A stretch of DNA of 64,000 nt from Eutreptiella sp. 'Long Island Sound 2002' (taxonomy: Eukaryota; Euglenozoa; Euglenophyceae; Eutreptiales; Eutreptiaceae): contig OZ038379.1 of NCBI GenBank assembly GCA_964036045.1, forward strand, positions 118,979,206 through 119,043,205, given 5' to 3'. Positions 53,940 to 64,000 of the stretch are shown in pieces. The translations under genes were made by a program, and so were the position numbers. Each line of letters begins with the position of its first letter. Within the stretch, counting starts at the first letter, position 1. The notes under the pieces were generated by a model, which saw only the letters and a list, made by a program, of their open reading frames with translations, ran no database searches and was not told where the DNA came from.

Positions 53940-56540
53940 CTTATCATGCCGTCTACTGGAGTTACCGGGCATCTCGCACCGACAGGTGGTTCCTGCCTTG
54001 CTCGATCCCGTGGGTCCCAGGGCTGCCTGGGGTGGCCCACAGCTTGACGGAGGACCCAGAGGACCGGGGATACCGGTCAACCAGGCTTTGGGGGCAGTGG
54101 CAACTGCAGAGCGTTAGCATTAGCAACGGCGACGAGTGCTGGCCTGTTGGATCGCCGAGGGAAACGGGGCAAGGCATAGCATCGCAGCAGCATAGCAACA
54201 AGCAGAACGCAAGGGCGCTTCCTATGGGTGCAGTGCAGCAACAAAGAAACAAAGCAGCGTGCATCCGGCGAAGCAAGATTAGGCCCCGTCCCAGTGTCAT
54301 TCCTTGACGTCCTTTGACGTATCATCCCCTCGGCCTACATGCACCCTGTAACCAGTATCGCACGTGCAAAAATCCATGGACGTGTAGCCAGGATTTCTGG
54401 GGATCTCCAGCCTAGCCTCGCCCTCAGCCTTCATCGCCCCCTTGTCCGCATCGTAGGCCAACGGTTCTTTGTGCCCCCGGGCACCTCTTTTGGACCCCTA
54501 GACCAAGATACATCACCTTATATATGCACACCGTAATATTCCATTGCCACCAATAGCCGGTAGCCGCGCCCACGGTAAACCCCCTCGGAACCCCACTTAC
54601 ATAGGACTGTGTCCCTCACCTCAAGGCAGCGACATGAGCCGACCCGCGGTAATTGTACATATCCTCTTATAATATAACACGAGGGTCCACAGGGGAGATG
54701 CCGGCTGGCCGGCAGCATGAGAGGCACAACCCGTGAATATCGCTGGCTGGGATTCGGGCTGGCGGATGCCGTAGCTTGGTCATCGACCCCCTGTAGGGGT
54801 ACCCACCACAGGTTCGCCCCGGGCCGTGGTAACCAGGTTCACCTCATGTGGCCCACATACAATGCCCTGACGCCTACCCTTGACCCTTACCAGCACTGAT
54901 TGGCCAACTCCCGTGGTTGTGCCATCTCCGCCACAGTGGCGGCCAGGCCGCAGGTTCGGCATCCACCGACGACGTGCCATGCCTACTTATAGCATAGGCC
55001 TGTGCCTCACTGGGGTGTCCCGTGACCCCTCGAACAACTCATGGAGGTACTGCAGTGTCCCTTTGACCCCTGAAACAACTCAGGGGGAGTACTAGGGCAT
55101 CCCCTGGCCCCACAAGCAAACTAGAGGGACAATGCCTGCGGCGTGTACATAGCCTAACCATTTGACCTCTGCACACGTAGCCAGTGGCACAGCGGCGGGG
55201 GAGACGGCGGTCGTGAACCCGGAGTGAGGCACTCGCGGGTAACAGGCAAACGCGGCGGTGTGGCGGTATGGCGCGGTGGCGGTGCGAGCGGGCGGTGGGG
55301 CAACACACTAGCAGTAACGGCAGGCTTTGCCTACGTGGTGGTTGCGAGCATGCAGGGCAATATAAGGGGAATGTGGCAAGAGCGGCTTGTGATGTACCAT
55401 TGTACACCGTGCCTGTATGAGAGGTCCACGGGGTGAGGTACTCCCACCGAATTGTTTGGCGGCCCCTAAACCTCCGTGAGTTGGTCCTAGGGTCAGGGGA
55501 CACCCCCATACCCCCACAGATTTTCCCCCGGGGCCCGTGGGCGGCCCCAATACCTCCCTGAGTTGGTCCTCGGGTCAGGGGACACCCCTATACCCCAACG
55601 AAGTTTCTTCCGGGGCCTGTGGGCTGCCCCAACACCTCCTTGAGTTGTTCCTGGGGTCAAGGGGCACCCCCATAGCGGCATCCCCCCACTACCACGGCGC
55701 ACACATGTACACCCGTCCAACCCTCAATGCCCGCTTCAGACGTCCACGCCCATGTCCTTCTCCAGCCGCCATTCATCACCGACTTGTAGCACCCTCACAT
55801 AACCCATGCTGCCATCCAGGCGGTTGTGGCTTCATGCGCAGCCCGACCTATTGAGCTGCTACCGGCAGCCCGTGTCCAACACAAGTGGCGCTAGCACAGG
55901 GACATGTATGTAACCACTTAACCCAGAGTAACCTGAGGATGAACCCCCGTGACTGCCGTAGCCAGGCCGCCTTTAGAGACCCCGGTGCCATGGGAATACC
56001 CTCCAGGGGTTTGGGCCTTATTACCTGGGACGACCCATGACACCTCACTGTTGTATGCGGCGACCCGGGGCAGGCGGGCGTAGCTATACTTCGTCCGTTG
56101 AACCGCGCGTGCAGGGGCGGTAGTGTGCACTATCAGGCCGGCACTACCTGCCACGTCGCGATGGCGGTCATATCACGTCCGCCGTTGCCGCACGCACAGG
56201 CTGGTTGGAGGCCACGTCATATATGCTATCTCCACCGCTGCGTCCACCAGACGGACAAGACTCGGCATACCTGCCACCGTTGCGCCCGGTCATACAGCAT
56301 CATCCATGAATCCAGTCATCCCCCAATAAAACCCCCCTGTGATGCTAGAGCCATAGAACTCGGGAGTCACTGTCCCGCGCAGCCCACCACAACAGCAAGG
56401 GAAATGCCACAGTCGGGTCATCTGGGCATCGCACTCCATTCACCTGTACACCCTGCAAGTCGCGCTGGATCGCCCTCCACGTGCTCGATGACAGGTGTCC
56501 CGAGTGCCGCAACGCCCACTTGGCTTTGGGCCACCCCCTG
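53940..56540. other. no recognisable gene
   Basis: GC-rich with many short frames on both strands, none recognised. Contains the ~81-bp tandem repeat listed separately. Confidence 0.35.
55455..55680 (+). repeat. ~81-bp tandem repeat, three copies
   Basis: Units start near 55460, 55540 and 55621 (GGCGGCCCCTAAACCTCCGT, GGCGGCCCCAATACCTCCCT, GGCTGCCCCAACACCTCCTT), each followed by GAGTTG(G/T)TCCT, GGGTCA(A/G)GGG and CACCCC(C/T)ATA. A weaker related stretch is at 55010-55100. Confidence 0.85.
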
Positions 56541-56542
56541 CC

Positions 56543-57580
56543 TGGCCCCTTGAGTTGGGGTTAGGGACTCACAATCGACGCTTTGGTGTGGCCCCTTGAG
56601 TTGGGGTTAGCGACTCACAATCTACAGTTTGTTGTTTGGCCCCTCGAGTTGGGGTTAGCGACTCACAATCCACACTTTGTTTTCGGGCCCCTTGAGTTGG
56701 GGTTAGGGAGTCACAATCCAAGCTTTGGTGTGGCCCCTGGAGTTGCGGTTAGAGACTTGCAATCCATGCTTGCGTGTGACCCCTTGAGCTGGGGTTAGGG
56801 ACTCACAATCCACGCTTTGTTGCGTGGCGGCCCGGGTTGGAGTTAGGGAGTCACAATCCACGCTTTGTTGTGTGGCCCCTTGAGTTGATGTCAGGGACTC
56901 ACAATCCACGCTTTCTTGCGTTGCCCCTTGAGTTGGGGTTCGGGACTCACAATCCACGCTTTGGTGTGGCCCCTTCAGTTGGGGTTAGGGACTCACAATC
57001 CACGCTTTGTTGCGTGGCCCCTTGAGTTGTGGTTAGGGACTCACAATCCACGCTTTGCTGTAGCCCCTTGGGTGGGGGTTAGGGAATCACAATCCACTCT
57101 TCGGTGTGGCCCCTTGAGTTAGGGTTAGGGACTCACAATCCACGCTTTGGTGTGGCCCCTGGAGTTGGGGTTAGGGGCTCACAATCCACGCTTTGTTGTG
57201 TTGCCCCTTGATTTGGGGTTAGGGACTCACAATCCGAGCTTTGTTGTGGCCCCTTGAGTTGGGGTTAGGGACTCACAATCCACGCTTTGGTGTGGCCCCT
57301 AGAGTTGGGGTTCAGGACTGACAATCCGAGCTTTGGTGTGGCCCCTGGAGTTGGGGTTAGGGACAGACAATCCACGCTTTGATGTGGCCCCTTGAGTGGA
57401 GGTTAGGGATTCACAATACACGCTTTGTTGCGTGGCCCCTTGAGTTGGGGTTAGGGACTCACAATCCACGCTTTGGTGTGGCCCCTTGAGTTGGGGTTAG
57501 GGACTCACAATGCACGTTTTGGTGTGGGCCCTGGGGTTGGGGTTAGGGACTCACAATCCATGCTTTGTTGTGTGGCCCCG
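56543..57580 (-). repeat. 48-bp satellite, second array (inverted)
   Basis: About 21 monomers of the satellite at 1-5640, in the opposite orientation to the main block (same as 1-280). No spacer module is present. ORFs over it on both strands follow from the 48-bp period. Confidence 0.95.
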
Positions 57581-57626
57581 GCGCGCTCTCGGCATGGCCC
57601 ACATAGTGGGATAGAGGCACACTGGT

Positions 57627-58423
57627 TCACCCACACCGCGCCGTATCGCCGCACCCGCTGCACATTAGCGGAAGTATCGACCGAGAGGGGATACAGCCGC
57701 CTTCGCAGCGTTGAGACCACAGGTCCTGCCAAACATCATTGCAGGCCTCGTGGCAGCAGAGAAGTGCACCCACCAGTGCACGAGCGGTAGCACTACCGAG
57801 TAGGCACTGCTTCGCCTGCCCCACGTTGACGCCGGGGTTAGAACTGGCCGCCCGTCCAATCGTCCCGAGAGGTATTCGGGCAGCCGGGGCCACCGCACTG
57901 CCCGGAGACTCGGTTTGCCCCCCACCAGGAGCCTCCATCCATCGACCTGCACTATCTCCACGATGACGTCTACCCCTCCTGGACTGGGGCTCTAAGCCGA
58001 CGCGATCACCAATCGCTGCCCCCCGGACTGGGCCTCGACCGCCGGCTCAAGGTCCAAGGTATCCAATGTGTGACGGGCGCTTGCTGACGCGTTGTCATCC
58101 CCATCCAGCAGCGACAGCAACACCTCCGTGATGCGTCCAGGCGCGTCGTCTCCCTGAATCCGTGTAAGGTGCTCGGATCCCACCAGGACCGCCATGCACT
58201 TTTGCCCTTCCGCCACCGGGACGACCCTCCGCAGCTGCCGGTCATACAGCCAGAGTTCCCCCACGTCCAACACGGTGGCTACCGCTAGAACTGGGAGGGA
58301 GCACAACGGTTGTTGGAAGATAGGCAGTACTTCACGGGGCCAGCCCATGATGCTCCCGACTGCAGGATGGCCTACAAACACCTTAAGCCACGGTTCGTCA
58401 TGGCCATCTGGGTCGCGTACCAT
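57627..58423 (-). CDS. hypothetical ORF fragments, unknown
   Basis: Two minus-strand frames (57627-57938 and 57992-58423). The second, 143 codons, has ordered hydrophobic and acidic stretches (VLDVGELWLYDRQLRRVVPV, EVLLSLLDGDDNAS) that look more protein-like than the opposite strand, but no family is recognised. It could belong with the RT fragment at 59.3 kb. Confidence 0.25.
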
Positions 58424-59308
58424 GGTACCGCGGCCCTTGGGGGCTGATGCTAAGGTTAGCTACACCCCACGCAGTGATGGGTGGCGCCGGTTCCCACTTC
58501 AGTGGGATATGATATATAGTTTCGAGCAACGCAAAGACTGCCGCTTTGATGCAGGGCAGGAGGGAGGGCTATCCTTGTACCTAGTTAGAAGGACTGCCGA
58601 AGCGCATTGTGTGTTGTCGTTGGGTGGGGGGCCATGTAGTTCTGGGTGGCACCAAGTGCGCCATCCAGCCGGTGCCTCGCCTCTCAATGGTGACATGACC
58701 GGTACGTTGCGAAGAAACCGTTTTAGTGTGTGTAATTCTCTGCATGGGGTGGCATGGATCAGGGCACCGTATCTACCTCCCAGTTGCCATCAAATGGGAG
58801 CGGGGACAGGATAGGGATGACCTGGTTATCGACGTCGAAGAAACCCCAGACCGTATCAAGTGGCAGCCGCCAATGGTTGCATACCTTCCGCCGCAACTTG
58901 CTTTGGGGTGAGGAGTGCAGCCTGCCATCGTCTTTTCATGTGGTCCAGCTCTGCAACTCTGGGGTTGCTTGGTATTTGTGTGTATGCCCCTGGCTGGATC
59001 AGCGTGAGGTTGGGTGTGTGTGTATACCGTGGTGTGTCGTCTGGCTCTGCGTGGCGGTAGTATATCTCGTGCCATTGCTGTGTCCTGTGTGTGCGTTGTT
59101 GGTGCAATGAGATTGATTCTTTCCACATACACCAGATTTCAGCTTCCTAGCTGGACAGGAAGCCCCCTATGGCAACCCAATACTCAGATTGCTCGAGGAT
59201 TAGGTGTGCTACCGTCCACAAAGTGTTGTGGTCCAGCTCCCAGTGCACGAAGGATCTAACTTCACTTTCAGTGATGATGTGGAAAGTGTGATCGGTCGCA
59301 TGCCCTAT

Positions 59309-59719
59309 TCAGTCTGGATGTTTGTGCAGTGCGCAGATGGAAAAGTCAAACGGGCCATGCCCATGTCTGGCATTGCGGAGTCGTGAGAGTTCCCACTCAA
59401 ACGTCTGTTTCACTTGTGATCTGCTGATGGCCCAGTACTGGTCGTCCATGTCGATTTCTGCACGTGTGAACGACTGCCAGTTAGGCTGCAGGCGAACCAG
59501 GCTGGCTAGAATGTCTCTCACTCCGCGCATTGTGGGCATGCTGAGGGTGCGTGTGCATGCACTGCCAGCTCTAACAATTAGCCCTACGGCTCTGCCTATC
59601 ATGCGTCCCCATCTGGCAAGGTGGTGCCCAGCAAAAGTGACAATAACTCTGAGTTTCATTTCATTTAGCAGTTCTCTGGATTTCCACTTGAACTTGTGAT
59701 AGGCCGTGGGGGGGCGCAT
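59309..59719 (-). pseudogene. reverse transcriptase fragment (motif A region)
   Basis: A 136-codon minus-strand frame. RAEIDMDDQYWAISRSQV fits an RT motif A block (hydrophobic-Asp-x-Asp-Asp with following aromatic), preceded by VTFAGHHLARWGRMIGRA, a plausible fingers region. Motifs B and C are not found nearby in a clear frame. It appears to be a third kind of RT in the window. Confidence 0.4.
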
Positions 59720-59890
59720 GGTGTGTGTGTTGTACTGCGTCGTGGGGCGTTTGTTTGCCTGGACTGTGTGGGAGTCATGCCATTCATGCGCGGTAAGATG
59801 TTGCTGTACCTATACCTGTGCTGTTTGCGGGTTCAGAAATTCACGCTTGAGTGCTCTGTGCTGAGCTGCCTGGTGTAGTATATTATGCTC

Positions 59891-60622
59891 TCACGCCGTG
59901 TGTAAGATGTGCAGGAAGACCCACTGTGCGAAACATCTTACATGAAGGTTATGTTGGCACGTGGCATACTGTGTGGAACAACGTTTCCCACAATGAACAC
60001 AAGCGGCTCGATTCGCTACCACAGGGACATGTAAGGCCTGGGGGGATTCAGGCACTTCAATGTCAATCAATGTGGTTAGGAGGTCCCATTGGACCTCCCA
60101 CATAGTTGTCCCTCGCTTGACTGGTTTAGAACACTTCGCCATTGTAAAAATGTTACCCGTAGCATAGCGCATGAGGAACGAGCGCACGGCGGCGCTCCAT
60201 TTCCGAAATCTACCTGTTTCACGGTGTTGTAAAGCAAGTTGATTTGCGGTATCGAGCCCGCCTGCCAAGGCACGGTAACAACCGATGATGGCTGGCATTT
60301 CGTACCCGCGTCTGTTGTGTACCACCACCTCTTGTGGAAACCCACAATTTGACAGTAGTGGCACAACCCGAGGCGGTTTATGGCCAACCCTGGGATTTTT
60401 ATAGACTTGCAAAGTGTATTTGGCAGTGGACACTTTGGCGGTGGCCAGGCCTCCCTCCTCAAGTACTTCTCCCGCCTCACTTACACCACGCTCATCGTGC
60501 TTGCATAACATTATTAGAATAGAAAGGGAGTGCCTCAGGCAGCCAAACCCTTGGTGGCTTCGTGACTGCCGAAAAAACTGTCGGCAACCATAATGGTGCC
60601 TTCGGGCAGGACATCGGCCCAA
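59891..60622 (-). pseudogene. piggyBac-like transposase, C-terminal half
   Basis: Same frame as the N-terminal half but separated by a frameshifted stretch. From about 60530 it reads LCKHDERGVSEAGE, then PAIIGCYRALAGGLDTANQLA (third catalytic Asp near 60253), RFRKWSAAVRSFLMRYATGN, and a terminal Cys-rich finger (CVHCGKRCSTQYATCQHNLHVRCF) typical of piggyBac proteins. The second catalytic Asp lies in a different frame: VADSFFGSHEATKGLA at 60600-60541. At least two indels are therefore present, so the copy is probably dead unless the assembly is wrong. Confidence 0.8.
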
Positions 60623-61291
60623 TTATTTTGGAATCTGGCGTGTGTTCATGTTGCCTTGGACAGTGGATGCACGCCGTAGTCGACCACGTGCACCAACGTA
60701 TAGATAGATGTTGGTAACGTATGGCTCAACCACATCTACTAAAACATACAATTTGACCCCAGTCGAGTGGGGCTTTCGCAGTATGAATTGCCGCAAAGGC
60801 CTGGCTCGAATCCCCTTATGGGGCACTACGGTCTCATCGCCGCTCGCGATGGCCCCAAGCCTCCATAGCCTACCCCAAACCTCATTACCTCGCTCAATGA
60901 GAAGCGTCACATCAAGCCGAAGTACTCGACTCAGGGCGTAGTACTCGCGGCGTGTCAGCAGTTGGCTAAGCCTAGCGTTGTATGACAAAGCCTTGGGTAC
61001 CCAGACATCGTCACTGCGGCGTGGTTGGACCATGCCCAGCACGACTTTGAATAGTAAGAACCGGATCACGTTTTGCTCCACATCAGTTGTAATCCCCGCT
61101 ACCCTTGCCTTCGTGCTAAGGAGGTCGACAAAGGGGGACATGACATCGGACCAGATCTCCTGCAGGGTGTTGTTTTCCTTCCGCGGGCCTCCACCTTCGT
61201 AGTCCGAGAAGAGGTCTGCCGCCTTCTCTGAGTCTAAGAGCTCCCGTGCTTCGAATTCCATAGTGGGGCACCTATTCAAACCATGAAACAT
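60623..61291 (-). pseudogene. piggyBac-like transposase, N-terminal half
   Basis: Starts at ATG 61291 (a second in-frame ATG ten codons on). Features: acidic N-terminus (EFEARELLDSEKAADLFSDYE), helical dimerisation-like region, and SGDETVVPHKGIRARPLRQF near 60840, which carries the first catalytic Asp and the conserved K-G-R-x-x-x-x-Q-(F/Y) context of piggyBac DDE domains. The frame ends at a TAA at 60623; the next codons in frame +1 (FQNNWADVLPEGTIMVADS) continue the family sequence. The combined length (about 465 residues) is a little short for the family. Confidence 0.8.
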
Positions 61292-61335
61292 ACATGTGGC
61301 CCTGGCGACTAACCCTGGAACCCTGCTAGCAATCG

Positions 61336-61480
61336 CAACCTAGCCCGTAGCCGCAGACAGGTCTATGTAACCTTGGACGCTACCTACGGTATCCTCACCC
61401 GTAGCCGCAGACGGGTCCATGTAACCTTGGACACTACCCTCACCCGTAGCCGCAGACACTTTGATGTAACCTTGATTCAC
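61336..61480 (+). repeat. ~54-bp minisatellite (CCGTAGCCGCAGAC)
   Basis: Three units: CCCGTAGCCGCAGACAGG, then TATGTAACCTTGGACGCTAC, with CCCGTAGCCGCAGACGGG and CCCGTAGCCGCAGACACT following at intervals of about 40-55 bp. It lies just upstream of the piggyBac-like gene start. Confidence 0.8.
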
Positions 61481-62055
61481 AGAAGTGGATCAGAAGGGCA
61501 ACAAGGGCTCATTGCAAAGCACATGCACAGTGAATTCCTGCAGAAAAATAATTTGAATCCGGCCGCCGTTCAGTCGGAGCCAAGAAACACAGGCCTCCCC
61601 ATGGAAACTTAGGCATAGGCATACATCAAGGAGGGGCACATCCAGCGAGCCCCGTGGCAAAACACAGCGGACACTGGGCTGTGTGTGAAATGTTGTACGT
61701 GAAAAGTGTCAGTGGGCCACAGTGCGGCCTTTCAACAGAATCGTTCAGTCCTCGCCACTGCTAAAATACGTCGACAACACACAATCCTCCCCACTATCAG
61801 AGAACGGTGCCGCTGGGGTGGCATGTGCATGTACAAAGAATGGGGCCGGCACATCCAGGGACCCCCGCCGCCAAAAACGTTGCACAATGTCCATGGTGTA
61901 GAAATACTGGCCACCTTGGAAAACTGTGGACCATCCAACCACGTGGGAACGCCGACCACACACGCAGGTTACATATTGGCATCCCACTGATCGTCGTCAC
62001 GTCTCGTCCCAGTCATCCATGGTCTGAGAGACAAGCATGAGACGGTGGAATGGCA
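61480..62055. other. no recognisable gene
   Basis: Sits between two blocks of the CCGTAGCCGCAGAC minisatellite. Two stretches near 61630 and 61850 share a GGCACATCCAG word and may be an old duplication. Confidence 0.35.
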
Positions 62056-62059
62056 TGTA

Positions 62060-62250
62060 ACCCCACTTGTCGCCGCAAACAGGTTGGCGCCACCGCGGAT
62101 GCAGTCTATCGTGTCCTTGACCGTAGCCGCAGACAGGTTGATGCAACCTTGGAGCAACCCTATCGTATCCCCTGCCGTAGCCGCAGACAACTATCCGTAG
62201 CTCCGACAACTCGAAGCGTAACCTCACCCGTAGCCGCAGACAGAATGTGC
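62060..62250 (+). repeat. ~54-bp minisatellite, second block
   Basis: Four degenerate units around GACCGTAGCCGCAGACAGG, TGCCGTAGCCGCAGACAAC and CCCGTAGCCGCAGACAGA. Same family and orientation as 61336-61480. Confidence 0.75.
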
Positions 62251-62544
62251 GTAGACCGAGTCTCACGGGGTAGTAACACGAGCATGTACCCTTCGTGAAC
62301 GGGGGATAAGTGGCCGTTTGAATGGGGTGTGAATATTCGCGTAAATTTACCCAATTTCGAGGTTTTTTGAGGAAAACGCCATATTTTTGGTTGCTTCTGA
62401 GGGATTTGAGGGGGTAAAATTCTTGCCCTAGCTTCATTACGCATCATCCAGTGAAAGTCCCGCCCCAAAAGCATCCTCCATGCCCAAACGGCGCCCAAAA
62501 CGAAAAGTGCCAAACCCGGCAAGCCTGTAGCCGATTCATAGGCG

Positions 62545-62612
62545 TGAATTCTTGTGAATTCGTATGAAATTCGAAAGAATTTCGTACCAATTCACGTGAA
62601 TTCATACAAATT
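62545..62612 (+). repeat. palindromic GAATTTCGTAC-type repeat, diverged block
   Basis: Tandem 10-12 bp words such as GAATTCTTGTGAATTCG and GAATTTCGTACC. A better-preserved block of the same family is at 63808-63985. Confidence 0.7.
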
Positions 62613-62699
62613 TCACCCTTGTGCACCCCTCATTTGTCCTAACACCCGGGGTACCCCCCCCCCCCCCCAATCCACCCCTGCAGGCACCTTGGCTACAGG

Positions 62700-63406
62700 C
62701 AACATGTGCACGTGTGTGTGGGTGTGGCTTTGTGTGGGGTGTGTCGGTTTGTGTGGGTTTGTGTATGGGTGTATGGTTGTGTTTGCATGTGCGTGGATGT
62801 ATGACTTCCTGTTTGTTTCTACGTACGGGCGTGTGTTTGTCTGTTGGTGTGTGTGAGGATGTGGGGGGCACCCAACCACATACGCACACAAACCTGTCCC
62901 AAACCTCACACCAACACCAACACACACCCACACACAACCACGGACCCATGGGTACACACCCACACACAAACACACACCCACGCGCACAAACCAATCCACA
63001 CACCCACCCACCCACCCACCCACACACACACACACACACACAATGATCCCGCCCCACATACCCAACCACAACACATCCACTATGCAGGTGTGTGTGCGTA
63101 TGTGTGGCTGGGCGGTGTGTGGGCGTGGGTGGGGCTTGTGGGTTTGTGTGGGTTTGTGTATGGGTGTATGGTTGTGTTTGCATGTGCGTGGATGTATGAC
63201 TTCCTGTTTGTTTCTGTGTGCGGGCGTGCATCTGTGTGTTCGTGTGTGTGTGGATGTGGGGCCCACCCGACCACATACGCACACAAACCCGTCCCAAACC
63301 TCACACCAACACCCACCCACCCACACACACACAACCACGGACCCATGGATACACACCCACACACAAACACACATCCACACGCACAAACCAATCCACACAC
63401 ACCCAC

Positions 63407-63453
<47 letters not shown>

Positions 63454-63725
63454 GATCCCGCCCCACATACCTAACCACGACACATCCACTATGCAGGTGT
63501 GTGTGCGTATGTGTGGCTGGGCGATGTGTAGGTGTGGGTGGGGTGGCAGGGCGGTTTGATTTCATTGATGGTATGTGGGTGGTTGGGGGGGTGTATGACT
63601 GTCTTTTTGGTTCTGGGTGTGGGCGTGCGCCTGTGTGTGTGGGGGGGGGGGGGTGAGGATGTGTGTGTGTGTGTGTGTGTGTGTGTGTCTATGTGTTTGT
63701 GTGTGTGTGTGCTGGGGGGGCAGGT
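62700..63725. repeat. duplicated GT/CA-rich blocks, ~409-bp period
   Basis: Each unit has a GT-rich half (TGCGTGGATGTATGACTTCC, TGTTTGTTTCT) followed by a CA-rich half (CCACATACGCACACAAAC) ending in a CA run and AATGATCCCGCCCCACATAC. That last word starts at 63042 and 63451, 409 bp apart. The two halves are partly inverted copies of each other around GGGCCCACC-like centres, so each unit can fold back. Long ORFs over this region are due to composition. Confidence 0.9.
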
Positions 63726-63807
63726 ATAGGGAAATGTGTGTGGGTGTGGGGACTTCGTTGCATGCATAGGTGGTGTTGGTGTGGCTTTTCTGCCAGTGTC
63801 CTGCAAA

Positions 63808-63985
63808 AAATGGTACGAGATTCGTACGAAGTTCGCACGAATTTCGTACGAGATTCGTGCGAATTTCGTACGAATTTCGTCCCCAAAGCGCCTCAATATA
63901 CGTACCGTGAATGTGGTTGTTACGAAATTCGTGCGAAATTCGTTCGAACTTCGTACGAATTTCTTACGAAGTTCGAACAATTTGC
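63808..63985 (+). repeat. 11-bp palindromic repeat (GAATTTCGTAC)
   Basis: Consecutive 11-bp units: GAAGTTCGCAC, GAATTTCGTAC, GAGATTCGTGC, GAATTTCGTAC, GAATTTCGTCC, then after about 30 bp more units (GAAATTCGTGC, GAAATTCGTTC). Each unit is nearly self-complementary. It continues to the right edge of the window. Confidence 0.9.
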
Positions 63986-64000
63986 ATGAATTTGTATCAT

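Noticed and set aside
58194-58814. 206-codon plus-strand ORF
   Set aside because: Ser/Pro/Arg-rich with no motif; its first half lies opposite a more protein-like minus-strand frame.
62602-63565. Long His/Thr and Cys/Val ORFs near the right end
   Set aside because: They come from the GT/CA-rich blocks; no protein family is evident.

Overview
The window looks like a repeat-dominated, transposon-rich piece of a nuclear genome from a photosynthetic eukaryote, most likely an alga with a green-type plastid. The evidence is a fragment of a chlorophyll a/b-type light-harvesting (LHCII) polyprotein, GT-AG introns in two gene models, several eukaryotic transposon families (APE-type LINEs, pogo/CENP-B-like and piggyBac-like transposases), GT/CA microsatellites, and no operons or Shine-Dalgarno context. 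A prasinophyte, euglenid or other green-plastid alga would fit. I cannot name the species.

Layout. 1-5.6 kb is a 48-bp satellite array (16 codons per monomer, so it gives spurious ORFs on both strands) with an orientation switch near position 280, a recurring ~75-bp spacer module and a ~2.1-2.25 kb higher-order period. The same satellite reappears inverted at 56.5-57.6 kb and as one monomer plus spacer and flank at 42.3 kb. 5.8-10 kb holds decayed coding remnants: a coiled-coil/His-Pro-Tyr-repeat protein, a possible BED-type fragment, and a pogo-like transposase tail between G-tract repeats. 10.6-13.1 kb is a large inverted repeat whose arms carry GT-rich minisatellites, resembling a fold-back element. 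13.9-18.5 kb (minus strand) holds a spliced, zinc-finger-rich gene or genes of unknown function with at least two recognisable introns and in-frame TAG codons.

20.6-25 kb (plus) is an old, broken LINE. 27.3-34.3 kb (minus) holds a much better preserved LINE of the same family (APE endonuclease, reverse transcriptase, RNase H, zinc knuckle), whose ORF is joined in frame at its 5' side to 2.2 units of an LHCII polyprotein. 34.6-41 kb (minus) contains a second LINE lineage whose endonuclease segment is present as three tandem 1,249-bp copies. 41.4-46.1 kb has repeats but no gene I recognise.

46.2-49.2 kb (minus) encodes a spliced pogo-like transposase with an unusual set of added modules: Tudor-like, WW, a PCNA-binding-type QxxLxxFF motif, Psq and CENP-B/Tc5 helix-turn-helix domains, a DDD catalytic core and a possible PWWP-like tail. 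Its intron contains an 83-84 bp tandem repeat. 49.2-56.5 kb is mostly unassigned; it has a small twin-CX9C protein candidate (the best host-gene candidate), a tRNA-like sequence and short tandem repeats. 57.6-59.7 kb holds ORF fragments including a reverse transcriptase motif. 59.9-61.3 kb (minus) is a frameshifted piggyBac-like transposase. 61.3-64 kb is minisatellites, duplicated GT/CA-rich blocks and an 11-bp palindromic repeat.

Most coding sequence is mobile and most of it is broken by stops or frameshifts. The observations most worth following up are the LHC-LINE fusion ORF, the module-rich pogo-like transposase, the triplicated LINE endonuclease and the fold-back structure.
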